From assembly GCF_041260155.1 (NCBI RefSeq), contig NC_091940.1, positions 3,568,001-3,632,000 on the forward strand: 64,000 nt of DNA, given 5' to 3'. Shown here one piece after another: positions 1 through 12,700 of this stretch. The stretch's first letter is position 1; each line of letters opens with the position of its first letter. The position numbers and the translations under genes were made by a program. The notes under the pieces were generated by a model, which was not told where the DNA came from, made no database searches, and saw only the letters and a list, made by a program, of their open reading frames with translations. This DNA comes from Ptychodera flava. Lineage: Eukaryota > Hemichordata > Enteropneusta > Ptychoderidae.

Positions 1-353
1 TGTTCTTAGACTCTTAGAGTAACATTTACTACAAAATGTCGGTAAAGCCGATCATCCAAATAAGACTCACACTATAGAAAATTGGACGCCAGGAGTGAAA
101 TATTTCCTACCTCAGCGAATGATAGGATGAAATTTCTCCCATCAGACTGCAAATACACACAACACAAACACGGGTCACTTCTTCTCTCAAGATGGCTGCT
201 GCAGAACGCCCCCAGCGGTGAAAAATACATATGAACATTTCTCTGTTGATGTTAAAAAGTAAACATAAAATGGACGATTTTTGTCAGCTTTCGACATCCC
301 TTGTCTTATTTTATTACTTATATTTTGTTTGAGCTTGAAATAAAGAAATTGTA
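1..353 (+). promoter_or_regulatory. RELCH promoter and 5' leader
   Basis: This is the stretch upstream of the first RELCH start codon. It contains AAGATGGCTGC at 189-199, close to the YY1 core found near start sites of many animal housekeeping genes. No TATA box is placed convincingly. The transcription start cannot be fixed from sequence alone. No gene is seen on the opposite strand in these bases. Confidence 0.45.
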
Positions 354-726
354 ATGGCCTTCAGTTATGAAGTTCGGTCTTTGGAGGAAAATTACCCACG
401 TGACCACCTATTATCAAATATGGCGGATGACTACAACAATCCGTTTTTGTCAGACATAGAGCAAATCGAGGATAGTATTACTGAAATTGCAGATTCAATT
501 CCAGAGGACAGAGTAGAAAGTGTTACTAAGACCACTGAGGCACACGATGAACTTGTTTCTTTGGATCAAGTTGCTACCAAACTTCTGAAAGACCACTTCA
601 TTTTGACAGCACTTGAGCTGCACACGGAGCTTGTAGAGAGTGGGCGAGAACTGCCCCGACTGAGAGATTATTTTTCCAATCCCGGTAATTTTGAGAGACA
701 AGAAAAAGATTCGTCACCACAGCTGC
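354..726 (+). CDS. RELCH: RELCH exon 1
   Basis: Encodes residues 1-124 and the first base of 125. It holds the NPF motif followed by acidic residues and the conserved block with TALELHTEL and FSNPGNFE. The donor GTAAGT is at 727. The in-frame track beyond it stops within one codon. Confidence 0.93.
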
Positions 727-3700
727 GTAAGTGAAAATTCTGTCAAAATTGTAATATTACGAAATGAACATTTTCATCATAGAATATTTTGACTGGGTCA
801 GGGATACACTAAATCGATGATCCCGAGCGTTAGTCAGCTCTGATTATGTGCACAAGTTTGTACAGGTGAAAACAGAAGGCCTCGCTTGATTCGAGAGGGG
901 CGTTCGCTCGTCTACTGTAAAGAACACCCTGTTTCTCTCTATAATGACGTACTTTTATCATTCTTCTTCGAAAAATTACCCGGTGCTGGAATCAGTGACC
1001 AACAAGGGAGAACTGAATTGAGGCTTTGTGTATTATTGTAATGAAGGCCCAGGTAATTTTAACCTGCTCAGCGGCTGATCATTGTTTTTTTCACAGAGAC
1101 AGTGATCTTGTCGACGTTCTCCATGCCAAAACTTACGACGCTTAATAAAATAAGGTCAAGGGTGTATTTTGAGTAATTTAAACACTTGTTCAGTGCTTTC
1201 GCTGGTTAATTTATAACATGTAAATCACAATGTTTTAAAACGATAGGGTCAGGATTTCTTCTTGTACATGTAGTTGTACTAGGTATATGGTGTGATGTAC
1301 CAGTTTATGCCATTATGGAGTCAACTGGTTTAAGGAAGTAATAGACCAGTAGAAGTAGGTAACTAGTTGCACATATTTGCTAGGATGTAGCTGCTGGACA
1401 TGTTGCTGTACAGTGTTTTTGCTAAGGTTGGGGAATGTCAGTAAATGATTTGAGGACCCCGGTAACATTGCTGCTGTCCCCTAATGTGATTGCATTGCAT
1501 TGATATATCAAGGGGAACCCCAGTAAAATGACTGTGTAACCCGGGTAACATTTACTAGGGTACCGCCCTTGTCAAAACCACTGTTGTATAGTACAGTAGC
1601 TTGAGGTTTTGCTTGGGGTTGTGGGTTAGACAGTAAAATCAGTCCAACCACAACACCAGGCAAAACCTCCAGCTACAGTACTGCAACAACTGGCCATTTT
1701 GATGGTGTATTGCATATGGCTCTGATAATTTAATTATGGGAAGAGTTATAGCCAAGCTACACCTGTCAGTGACCCTTTGTTCACCTGTTTCTCATGATGG
1801 TTTTAACTGTTATTTACATGGTAAATGACTCTCTTTGATGCCGTCTGCTTTTCTACAACTGACCTTGAAGGTTTAGTGCATTCACAGTCAGTGAAATTGA
1901 CCACTGACTCTTTACTGAGGCAAATCACTTTCACCCACTCACAAATACACATATGCAAGGCACAGGCACTTCTGGGCTGGGTTATGTCTGCCCAAGCAAT
2001 CGCATGTGTATTCAATGCTCTACACTCTGACATTCTTAACACCCCAAGTGTGAAACAGAATCATGCTATCTACACACTATCCAATTTTTCAACTGGCCAT
2101 CCATGCACACAAAACAATTAATATTACACTTTCATCTGCCTCATTGGATCAGAAATTTAATTGTCTTTTCAAAAATCACACTGATGAACAGATTTGTAGC
2201 ATCATTTTGAAGAAATAAGCCAACTTTTGAGATCATGATATTTTCAAACTTTTCTGGTATATTACACCCAAATGTACTGCAATGGTGAACAAGTGACAAA
2301 GATGTTGTATGGTATGTGCCTGTTACAGCACATGGAGACTGCTAATTGGTTTGTTGTGTTACATATAAAAATAGGGTTCTAAGATGCCAAATATCAAAAT
2401 AGCTGCCATATTCAAAGTCAATATGATGGTCAAGAAATTGTAGAAACATCTTAATGATTGGAAATATGAGCTGTAAATTTGTTAATCTTTTTTCTTGGAT
2501 TACCAGAGACCTTGTTCAGAACTTACGTTGCCTCCTGAGTAAATGGAAAATAACACAAAAATTCATGAAACATTGTAATGAATCTTCAGAAAAAACTGGA
2601 AATATAAAGTAAGCTGCTATGTTGGTTAATGTTTCTTTTTGTTCACAAAAAATGTACATCTTTCCACAACAAATCGACCAACTTGAAACACCATGTGTTC
2701 TCTGCTTAACAAAGATAAGAGTGAAAACTTCAAAGTGACTAATTGCCAAATATACACTAAGCTTCTGATTGTAAGTGTTGATGTGTAAGTCTTTCTGTTG
2801 GATTACTTTGACAACATAGGTGTGTTGAAGTTACAGACATCAACATCAGTAATATAGTGATTCATATTGCCACATGCTTGCATATGATTTCAGAATCATT
2901 GATCTACAAAATTGATCCAAAACCACTCACAATGCGCCTTCGGGTCCATGTATATATGAGAAAAGTAAATGTCCTAATACCACTGTGTTTTTAAACCATC
3001 TGTCTCTTCCTGTTGCTCAGCTAATGTAAAACTTGCTTGACCACATGCTACACAGTGAACTTATTTTCCATAGGAAAATGTTGAAGACCCACATTACTCA
3101 TGCACTGTTTTAATGGCTAAAGTTTGAAATCACTCTTTATATTTACAGCTTGTTGATAAGCTTAATGTAATTCTATTCCCCATCATGAGGGATGCAGTTG
3201 ATTACAAGTGAAAGTTGTCTGTGCATGTGTCTTCAAAGTGTAAATCCCCTTTTAACCAGGTGGAACTTTATCTGCCGTCTTCCTTTTGCCCATGTCATCT
3301 CCAAAAATATAAGAAATTCAAGCTCAAAACAACTAGCAATAATCATGAGAATAATTCAGATATGTGATGTCCATATCCACTCTGATAATGGTCACTGAAC
3401 AGATAACTTATCAGAGGAAATGCAACTGGTGGAAGATGTTGTTAGTCTGATCTACTTCTTCAACAGACTTACAATGTTAGGCAATTGTGAAGTATAACTT
3501 CTTTTGAGAATGAACACAAACTCTATCAACCTTTTCCTGAACAACAAGTTTTCCATACCTTGATCACCTTTCGCTCACTTCTGTGTACAGTACCAGGTAA
3601 TGAGCAGTACTGAACAAAGTACATGAACACTTGATGTTGCAATGTAGCAACTTTAAAAATGAGATGAATATGGCTAACAGGTAACAGTAGTTGCAAAATC

Positions 3701-6700
3701 CTGCGAAACCATGTAGCATATGATAATCACAATTTTCAATTTGTATATTCATTAGTGAGTATAAATGACAATGTTCCTTTTGAATTCAGGTGTTTATCTG
3801 TGTAAATGGCACTTTACAATATAGAAATAATCCAAATTACCCAGAATTTGGTATGATTTGTAATACCACAGCTGATGTATCATTCTTACAACTCTGTTCA
3901 TAATTTTATCATAACATTAAAACATAAAAATGATCATCTCATTAGTTTGAATAACAGTACATTCAGGGATTGTACTCTTTGGACTGGAAATACCAAAATT
4001 GCTATCACTAAATACCTATCTGGCCATAACAGTCAAGTTTTACAGACCTGTGCAAATGCCATACTTTGACGATGAACTGAGGTTGTCTTGTCATTTATTG
4101 AAATGTTACCATGTAAACTCTTTAGTCATGTCCCATGGAAATAAAATCAATGTTTTTCACTAAACCAGGTGTTACTAGTAGCCCTATTTTCCTTTACGGT
4201 AAACTACAATGTATTCTGTGAAGCTGGGGACACAATGTTTCAAAACTTTTGCAAGGTTGCTATTTGACTCTCACTTAAGCATTGTTTTCAAAATAATCAT
4301 AAGTAGGAAAATGAAATTACACTGTGCTTAAGTAGTAGAATTCACCCTACAAATGTAGGAGTTTATCTACACACAGGAATCAAATCTTACTACAAGTAGT
4401 CTCTGACTGTACAAATCAGAGTGAATTATGGGGTATTTTACTACAAGAATCTTCAATGAAGGTTTAATTAAAGTGCAGTGTTATTACTCCTACATTACAC
4501 TGCCTTTATACGGAAGGATAGAGATTGTAACAATTATTTTGACATTGAACTTTATCAGAAGAAACAGTCATACTTTGTATACCATTAACATTATACTGCA
4601 ATCACACAATACTGTTAGGATTAGGATTGTCTATAAAATTCAGCCTAAAGTTAACACTTCAGTGAAGTTGTATAATTATGCATCGGCGATATCCAAGCCA
4701 AATGATTGTAGTAGGTTACAATTTACATTAATGTATTTGTAAATGAATTGAGAAAGGTAGGTTATTGATCAGATATTTCCTTACCTTGGAGTATGTACCA
4801 TAAACACTCAGTAATTCATTAATGATAGAGGATCTTACAGGTTTTGCTTGACTAACTGATGTAAATGCCCACATTTTGTATATTTGTGAATTATAATCAC
4901 CCACTAGAAACAATGTACGTAAGTGTTGAGTCTTGGATTATAGATTGATATTGTAACTGCAGTATGCTGCTAAACACCTTTTTATATCACTATATTAGGT
5001 TGGACTTTGTAAGGAATAATCGATACGCTGTGTATTTGTTAAGGTCTTTGTACCCTTATAAATTTTTCCAGGGCCCCAAGTCATATCATTGCCTTGATAC
5101 ACAAAGGAGAGCCCCAGTATCACCAGGCTTCCACTTGGTGTATCAGTGCTATCCTATTAGAAGACAACAGAAATGATACAGGGATTCAAAAAACATATGC
5201 CCAAACACTAACATAATAAAGATATTTGCCCAAGTTAAAAGTCATTTTCCATTGCTTCACATTAAGAGATGTACCATTTTGGTTTGTAGCTCTGCCTGTG
5301 ACCCTTGTATAGTTAGAGTAAGAAGTGGGTGGGTTTGTTAGTCTTCTCCAAGTGTTTCTGAAGTCATACAGGAAGTCATTCATACTTTCCATGCCATATC
5401 TTCCTAGCATGTGCAATCTAGACACATGTACTCAGTCATGATTTAGATAAGACTCTGCCATGCAATGTTAACCCTTTGAGCGCCAAAGTCAATTTTAGTC
5501 GCCTATATCAAAATATACACAAGTCAATTTTTTTCTAATTTTTGCTAAAAATTTGATAAAATCGGAAGCTAATTAAACTTGACGTTCGTTTGGTCCAAAA
5601 TTGTCAAAAAAATTATAGAAAAATTCACAATATTGGTAAAATGTTGCACACTATAATTTTGGTGGGAAAAATCACAGCGCTCAAAGGGTTAATATACAAT
5701 GTCATGTCACAGTCTATGTGCAAATTCCATAGTGAATGACCAAGCTGCAGACAAAATTTTGACATTCACACAGATTTCTCCATGCTAATAAGATGAAGGG
5801 TAAACATACCCCCCCCCCCCAGATTTCTTTAATCAATTATTATGCAATGTGTATATGTGCAAATCATTTGAACAATCTTGTAAACCATTATTAAGATACA
5901 AATATCACCACTTTACAAGATATTGCAACATGATTTTACAAAATATCACAGATTGTAGGTATTACTTGTATATAAAAGAGTGGTCGTAAGGTCATGATAT
6001 TCTAGCAAGTTATATTACACAAAGTTATATGAATGTTTGTTTCATAAGGTCTATTGTAGCTTTTATATTCTTTCTGTCTTTTCCAAATAGAATATAGTAA
6101 AATGGTATCTTAGGTTAATGCATGCAAACTTTGGTTGTGTCAATACATGTACAAATGTACCTACCGTTGTAAATGAATGGAGTGGGCATGTTGAGTTCAA
6201 AGAGAAGTGGTGCCTCTTTGGTTACATTCTGGAAACTTTGGTCATACCTACGGTAGTAAATGCATGGCGTGTGCTTGTGGAGTTTATCAAAGAGAAGTAG
6301 AACCTATTAAATGCTTGACTGACTGTTTTTTGTGTCTTTCGTCTGTTGTCAACTTTTGTCATGTACTTCTCAAAAAACTGCTGGTCCAATTGCTTTGATA
6401 TTTAGTGTAAGTATTCCTGGGAAAACCATAAATTCACATTTGTTTTCATGAGCACAAAGCTTGCATATAAATTTAAGAGTATTTTTGGATGTTGTTTTTG
6501 TAATATACTGTATGTAAATTTTATACTGTTTTCAAGGTCAATGCTGTATTCTCTTTTGATTATGCTTTACACTTTTAATAATTTGCGCTAAGGTTGGGAG
6601 GCCAATTGAAAATTTAATTTTCATGTTGTTGAAAAGAAGTATTTAAGTAAATAAATATTCAAAACCTGCATTTGTGAATTTTTTAGGCAAGGTTTGTTAT

Positions 6701-9700
6701 TTTTGTAATCAAAATATCTTTTTCTCCAAAACTAATTGTTTGATTCTTGTACCTCTTGCATTGGGTTGCAGGTTGTTAGGGATCATCTCATTCACAAAAT
6801 TGAAATCCTGGCAAAATTTGCACAAGTAAATTTTAAGGGTTACTTTCTTCATGTGTGGTCAAAACATTGTGAAACCAAAAGCCTGATCACTTTCAAAGTT
6901 AAATTGTGTATTCCTAGGGATGACTTCATTCAGAGGTGTACAAATATGACAAAATTCACATATTTACCTTTTTCTTGGCCAACTGAAATATTTTTAGGAC
7001 TGTCTCAGATTGTCGCAGAAGTTCAAAAAGCGAAATTTATTCGTTTAGGGGGGAGGGGGTTTGACCTCCATTCAATTAGTGAACTTCATTTTCGCACTTT
7101 TATTTTGTGATCACAAGTTTTGTGTGTTTATTTTAAATTAAAGAAAAACTGCACACTCGTGCCAACAAATTTGTAACTGTTTCCATCTCGTTTGTGCCCC
7201 AAACACAATTTACCGATAGGAACATTGTATCCTAAACATTTCATTCATCAAATTATACAAAGACAAAAAGTATCATTTTTTTAAAATGTGCTATTTATAA
7301 GCGTCTGCTCTAACCACTAGATGTCTTTATTCTCACTTGTTATGCACCCGTTCATAGTCGTTTTAATATGATTGAACATGCCTGGGCCCCCTTGTCAAAG
7401 TTTTTCGCTTATTTACCGCCCCTACCAAGTACAAATTGCGTGTTCACAAAGACAAAGAACAGCACAAGAGATGCAAAAAGGGAAAGTAAAATAAAATGAA
7501 ACTTTTATGCGGTAAAATGCCCTGTTAGTACTCAAATCTGATCGTTTACTTTAATTGTGATGTGGCAAGGGGAATACGTCTTTAGTAGCTATAGCAAAAT
7601 GCAACATTGTACTCTCAGGCAGACATGAACATTTCGCACTTTTGAAGTTTCGTTTAGGGGGAAGGGGGAGGGGGTTTGATCTAAACGAAGAAATTTCGTT
7701 TCTTGAACTTCTGCGACAATCTGAGACGGTCCCTTAGTTGATGCATTTCTCTGAAATCAGTGGCCTAATTGCTTAAAGTAAAGATGGTATGTTTATTTCT
7801 ATAGATTACTTCAATCACAGATTTTCCTACAGTAGTAATACTTGCATATCAGTTTTTGAGTCATTGTTCTGATTTTCATCACAAGGCACTTTCAAATTAA
7901 TAAGGTTATTGAATAATTAGAACATATCTCCATACTTTATTTATAGGTGCTATATATTGAATTAGTTTATGTTATTATGGGGGTTAATTGTATTTGTGAA
8001 ATGAATTATATTCAGAATATTCTAGAAATTACTGAGTCATGCAGAGACTCTGTTAACTTTTATGGTAATTTTCTTTGACAATAACAGTGGACATATACAT
8101 TGGCTGTGACTTATTTGTAATTTTAAAAGAAATTTTATTGGTCACGTTCATGACAAATCAGCCCAGGTTGTCTCAAAGGTGAAAATATACATCTCAATAT
8201 TTAGTAATTGTCAATGTAATTTTAACTCCATTTTAACAGCAGGTGTATACTTTGTATATGTTGTGATAGCCATCAAGGCTACCAAGTGGTTATAATAGAT
8301 ATGTGTAGACACTGGCAGGAAAAAACCCTTTTCCTGCCAAGTCCATATTTCACCATCAGGTCAAGATTAAAATTAATGAAACACAACATATTCCATATGG
8401 TGTATTTTCACATTATAATGTACATTTGAAGGCTTTTGAAAACATAAATACTGTAAACTTGATTTTTTTGGACTAAAGATGCTATAACATACCAAGCCAA
8501 GCTGGTAAAAATATGTCAAGTTTAGGCTCAATACCGCTTTTTACTGACTTGGCTGATGGGGAAGTAATAGTCTTAATACTGTCTGGCAGGAAAAGGGTTA
8601 AGACAATATCAGGGGTAAGCAAATTCAATTTCACAGCCATTAGCCAATTGAAATCACTAGCTTAGTCTTAGTTTTCACCATCTCACTGGGCAACACAATA
8701 CCAGCTTAGTAATTCACTAGTTCATCTGGTTAGAGAAGCAGAAAACTATTTGGCCAGTAATAATAACTACTTGCTTAAATTGTTTGGCCAAGTGAATTAG
8801 GTCACCTCTGAAAGATACGAAGAACATAGGAACATACCCTGTACTTTTGTGTAGGTCCACTTTGGTAAATTTTCCATGCAGAAGCTATGAGCTCGCAGCC
8901 ACAGCTATTTGTCAGTAAAAGAAATTCACAACTTGGATGAGTGTAAAGAAGAAATCAGAAGAAGCATATGTCCATGATTGAAATTATACTATACTGAAGA
9001 TTTACATGTAAAAGAAGCCAGCTTATGAACTTTTTCGGTCCATGGTCACTGACCTCTATTGCTTTGTACCAACAGAAAACCACGTTTCCATAGTTCCTAT
9101 GTAGGAATCAAACTTTGGTTCACTAAGAAATAGGTCATCAGCAAACTTCATACTTTTGCGGTCATTGAGTACAACTGATGCATCATGCATGACATCTCAA
9201 TTTTACATCTAATGACATTTCCTGTGCAAGAGTGTTTTATTTTTGAACACAATTCACAAGTTCACATCTATGAATGACCATTGTGATATCAATAGCAGTG
9301 TTCGCGGTCAATTTTTTTTCAATGCGTTTCACGTACGCAAAGGGTTGGCAAAAATGCGTATTGTCGTCATGTGAATGCGTAACAGCCGCCACTTCCGCAT
9401 TCAACCCAGGGCGAAAATGAGGCAAATTAATTTTGGTTGACACAGGAAATAATTTTTCACGATAATTGAGACGTTTTTAATAAATGTAACATCATGAAAT
9501 CTTGATCATACAGAGAAACAAGTCTGAATGAAAAATACACAAAACAGTGAACTGTGATAACACATCACACGTCGTCATACACTGCAGTGAAAGCGCGTAG
9601 TTCTTGTATTTTAACTACCGGTGACACCGTAACTAACAGTCGTATAACTTGAAAATAATATCAAAGAGAAGTTTCTATTTGCATGTGAAGTGAAAATTCA

Positions 9701-12700
9701 AACAGGTATCTCTAGAATATAACGGGGTTTCTATCGTCTCGCACAGTGAAAATTTTTATTGCTCGGTCAAAACGAAAGTCTGCAACCGATGGCCCTTCCA
9801 TAGTGTGACGCATCAGTCTGAGATTATCGGCATTCTCATCGCCCAGTTGATTACGTCGTGCGGTGAGTACACTCAACACTGTTTTGGAAACTGAATCCCC
9901 GTTCGCAGGACACGTAAGAAACCGGAATCACTAGAGCTATGCAGGATAACAATCGGAACATGAGATATAGCTCTCCATATTCATTTATCAGAATACAGCA
10001 AGATTCGCAGAAATTGGGACGTCCGTTGGCACGCAAAGTCAGTTTAATTTGAGTAAACCCTGCTTGCAAATCACGTCCGACCGCGGGTCATCCGGGTACT
10101 TGTGGGTATTTAAGTCATTTTTGCGTCACAGCGCCATATTCAAAGTTTCAATATACATAAATGATGTAAGTTTTAGTTCTGCTTTTTCCAAAAAACTTCT
10201 GTATCATTCGGTCTTCTGTATCGTCGGATTTCTCATTCACCTTGCTCGTATGCGTTACACCTACTGACGTCACTCCGCAGTCGAGGGGCTTCCGTCGGCC
10301 GGCCAGCTTCAACGCGATCAGCACCAAAATGGGCGATGAGTGTCGTCAAAGACTCTGTGCTGTAATCACGGATATCCAAATCGTGATCTGGATATTTGGT
10401 GGCGTTGAGAACTTTATCGAGGCAAGTTAGTAGATCGGTACATTCCCCAGGGTACATTCCCTAGGAAAACGTGCGTTCGATCAAATGAGTAATGCATTCA
10501 CGCCTCGTATTTGCATAACCATCAATATGATGATTGGCAGCTGCGTGCGTTAGGGCATCGCCTTTGTAAACTGATTCGCTCAAAATGTTGCAATGTCAGG
10601 CGACACCATGTGTTGTCGGTGGGTTGCAATCTCGGAAATAACAAAGCAAAGTTGTGGGGAAATAATTTAATCTCAACGTGTTACAATTTCAAGCCATGAG
10701 AATAACTGTTGCAATATGGTGGGTGAGTCAATGGACAAGACAACACGTCGTTGACCAAATAGCGCCCACAACGGACTCCAATATTTTGCGTACAGTCAAA
10801 CGCATTGCCTCCAGAAAAATGCGTACGAAAAAATTCCAGTGCGTATAATACGCACTTTTTTGCGTAACCGCGAACTCTGAATAGGTTGTCGTCTTCAATG
10901 TCATCTGTCCTCAGTTGTTATAAGCATGGTTAAACAGGTTAGATACAGTGTTTTGCCCAGAGTGCGTTCTTGCGTCTTTTGACGCAAAATTAGCAACAAT
11001 GTCCCGCAAAAATACCGGACATGGGTCACAGGGACGCATCAAAATCAGGGCTGTATTGTAAGTCCAGCGTCCACAGAGAGACTACTTTTTAGCTACCAAA
11101 TTACATACTTGATAGCCCGTACAGTTATTGCTTCTCTATTGAGACAATGAAACATTTAAAAATTAGTCTATTTTTTTCGTCACAATGTAAACACTATTGG
11201 AAAATCAGTTAGTCTGTTACAGTCTACGATTCGTGGTATGAGCAAGGCGATGTGCGTCCACTGGGCCCTGCAGCCTTGGGAACAGACTTAAAATACTAGG
11301 CCACGTAAGATCCCGATAACCAGACAAAGATTTCGGAAACGGAAGGCTTGTAAAAAGAACAACAAACTTTTCACAAAGCAAATTTTATTGACCACCAACT
11401 TTGAATGAAACGTTTACTTGTAAATATATGCTAGTACAGTGAAGTACGAAGAATCAAATTTTCAGTCACTAGTATTACCACGGTCCTAGCCCGGGCACAT
11501 GGCATCAAACTGAATTGACTGTACGTGTATTCTGGTGTACTGGAAGCTCATAACTTCACCTAAAAATATCATCAACCCACAATTTTGTTGAAACACTATA
11601 TCCCTGACTTTCAAAGTAGTAATTTGCCTCAAATTTCCCCAGAAGGAATCTCATACAACTCTCCGATCGTCTGCAAGCCAGAGAGATCGAGGTCACCATG
11701 CTGAATTCCTTATATAGTCAAGACCCCCTAGCTAGATTGTAGCTGATCTTAACAAGAACCACCTAGCTTGTCAAAACAGCTTTATGGCAATGTGTTACCA
11801 TGAGGATCAAGGAGTTCTGTCAGATATTTGTGTTTTTAAACTATCTTTTTTGCAATTTTCAGGGAAAATTGTCAGTCATTGGAGCAATTATTAAAAAAAA
11901 AGAGAACTTTATAGCAGTAATAAAAAAAAACAGGTTACAATGTGCATCAAACTATTGTCTTCAACCACTTCTAGTTCTGGAGTCATAAGTGTAATGAAAC
12001 ATCTTTATTTCTGTTAAACACATGTAATGCAGTCACTGGCAAGAATCCCCATAAAAGAAAAATGCGCAAGAAATTGATTTTATGATGATGTCTTTTTTTA
12101 AAATTAAAACTGTAAATACAACCAGTTAAAATGACTTTGTCACAAAGCATTATAGGAGACATCCAGCAATCTTAATTTTACTATAAATGTATTTATTCAT
12201 GATATCAAATTTTCGATGGAAAACATCAGCCCTACATGTTTACAATACCTTTCTGCCTTGGTTACTTGCACTTTGCTTTGCGTTCTTCGCTCACACATTG
12301 ACCCTATTGTAACTCAGTGTCCCCCTATTTTAACAATCATGGGACACTGTGTCCCACCTTTACAATTCCTGGGCAAAACACTGTAGATATCACAGTGTTC
12401 AAGCAAAGTACGAGTAGGAAGCTGAGTGTCGTTTCACAGATTCTTGACAATTGACGTTATTTCAAAGTACATTGTAGGAAACCTTGAGTAAATATAGTTC
12501 TGCTCATCATCAATCAACTATATCCCCCAGTATCTACAGCATGGTTTCTAAGACCGTCACTTCTCTAGCTTGTTTGCAAAACAACTGACAAAATGTCAGA
12601 AGTTGACGCATCATCAAATCTATGAATAGTTATTGTCTTAGATCCTGTTAAAATGTAACTCCTTCAGTGTGATATTTTCATCTCTGTAGATCACAAAGTT

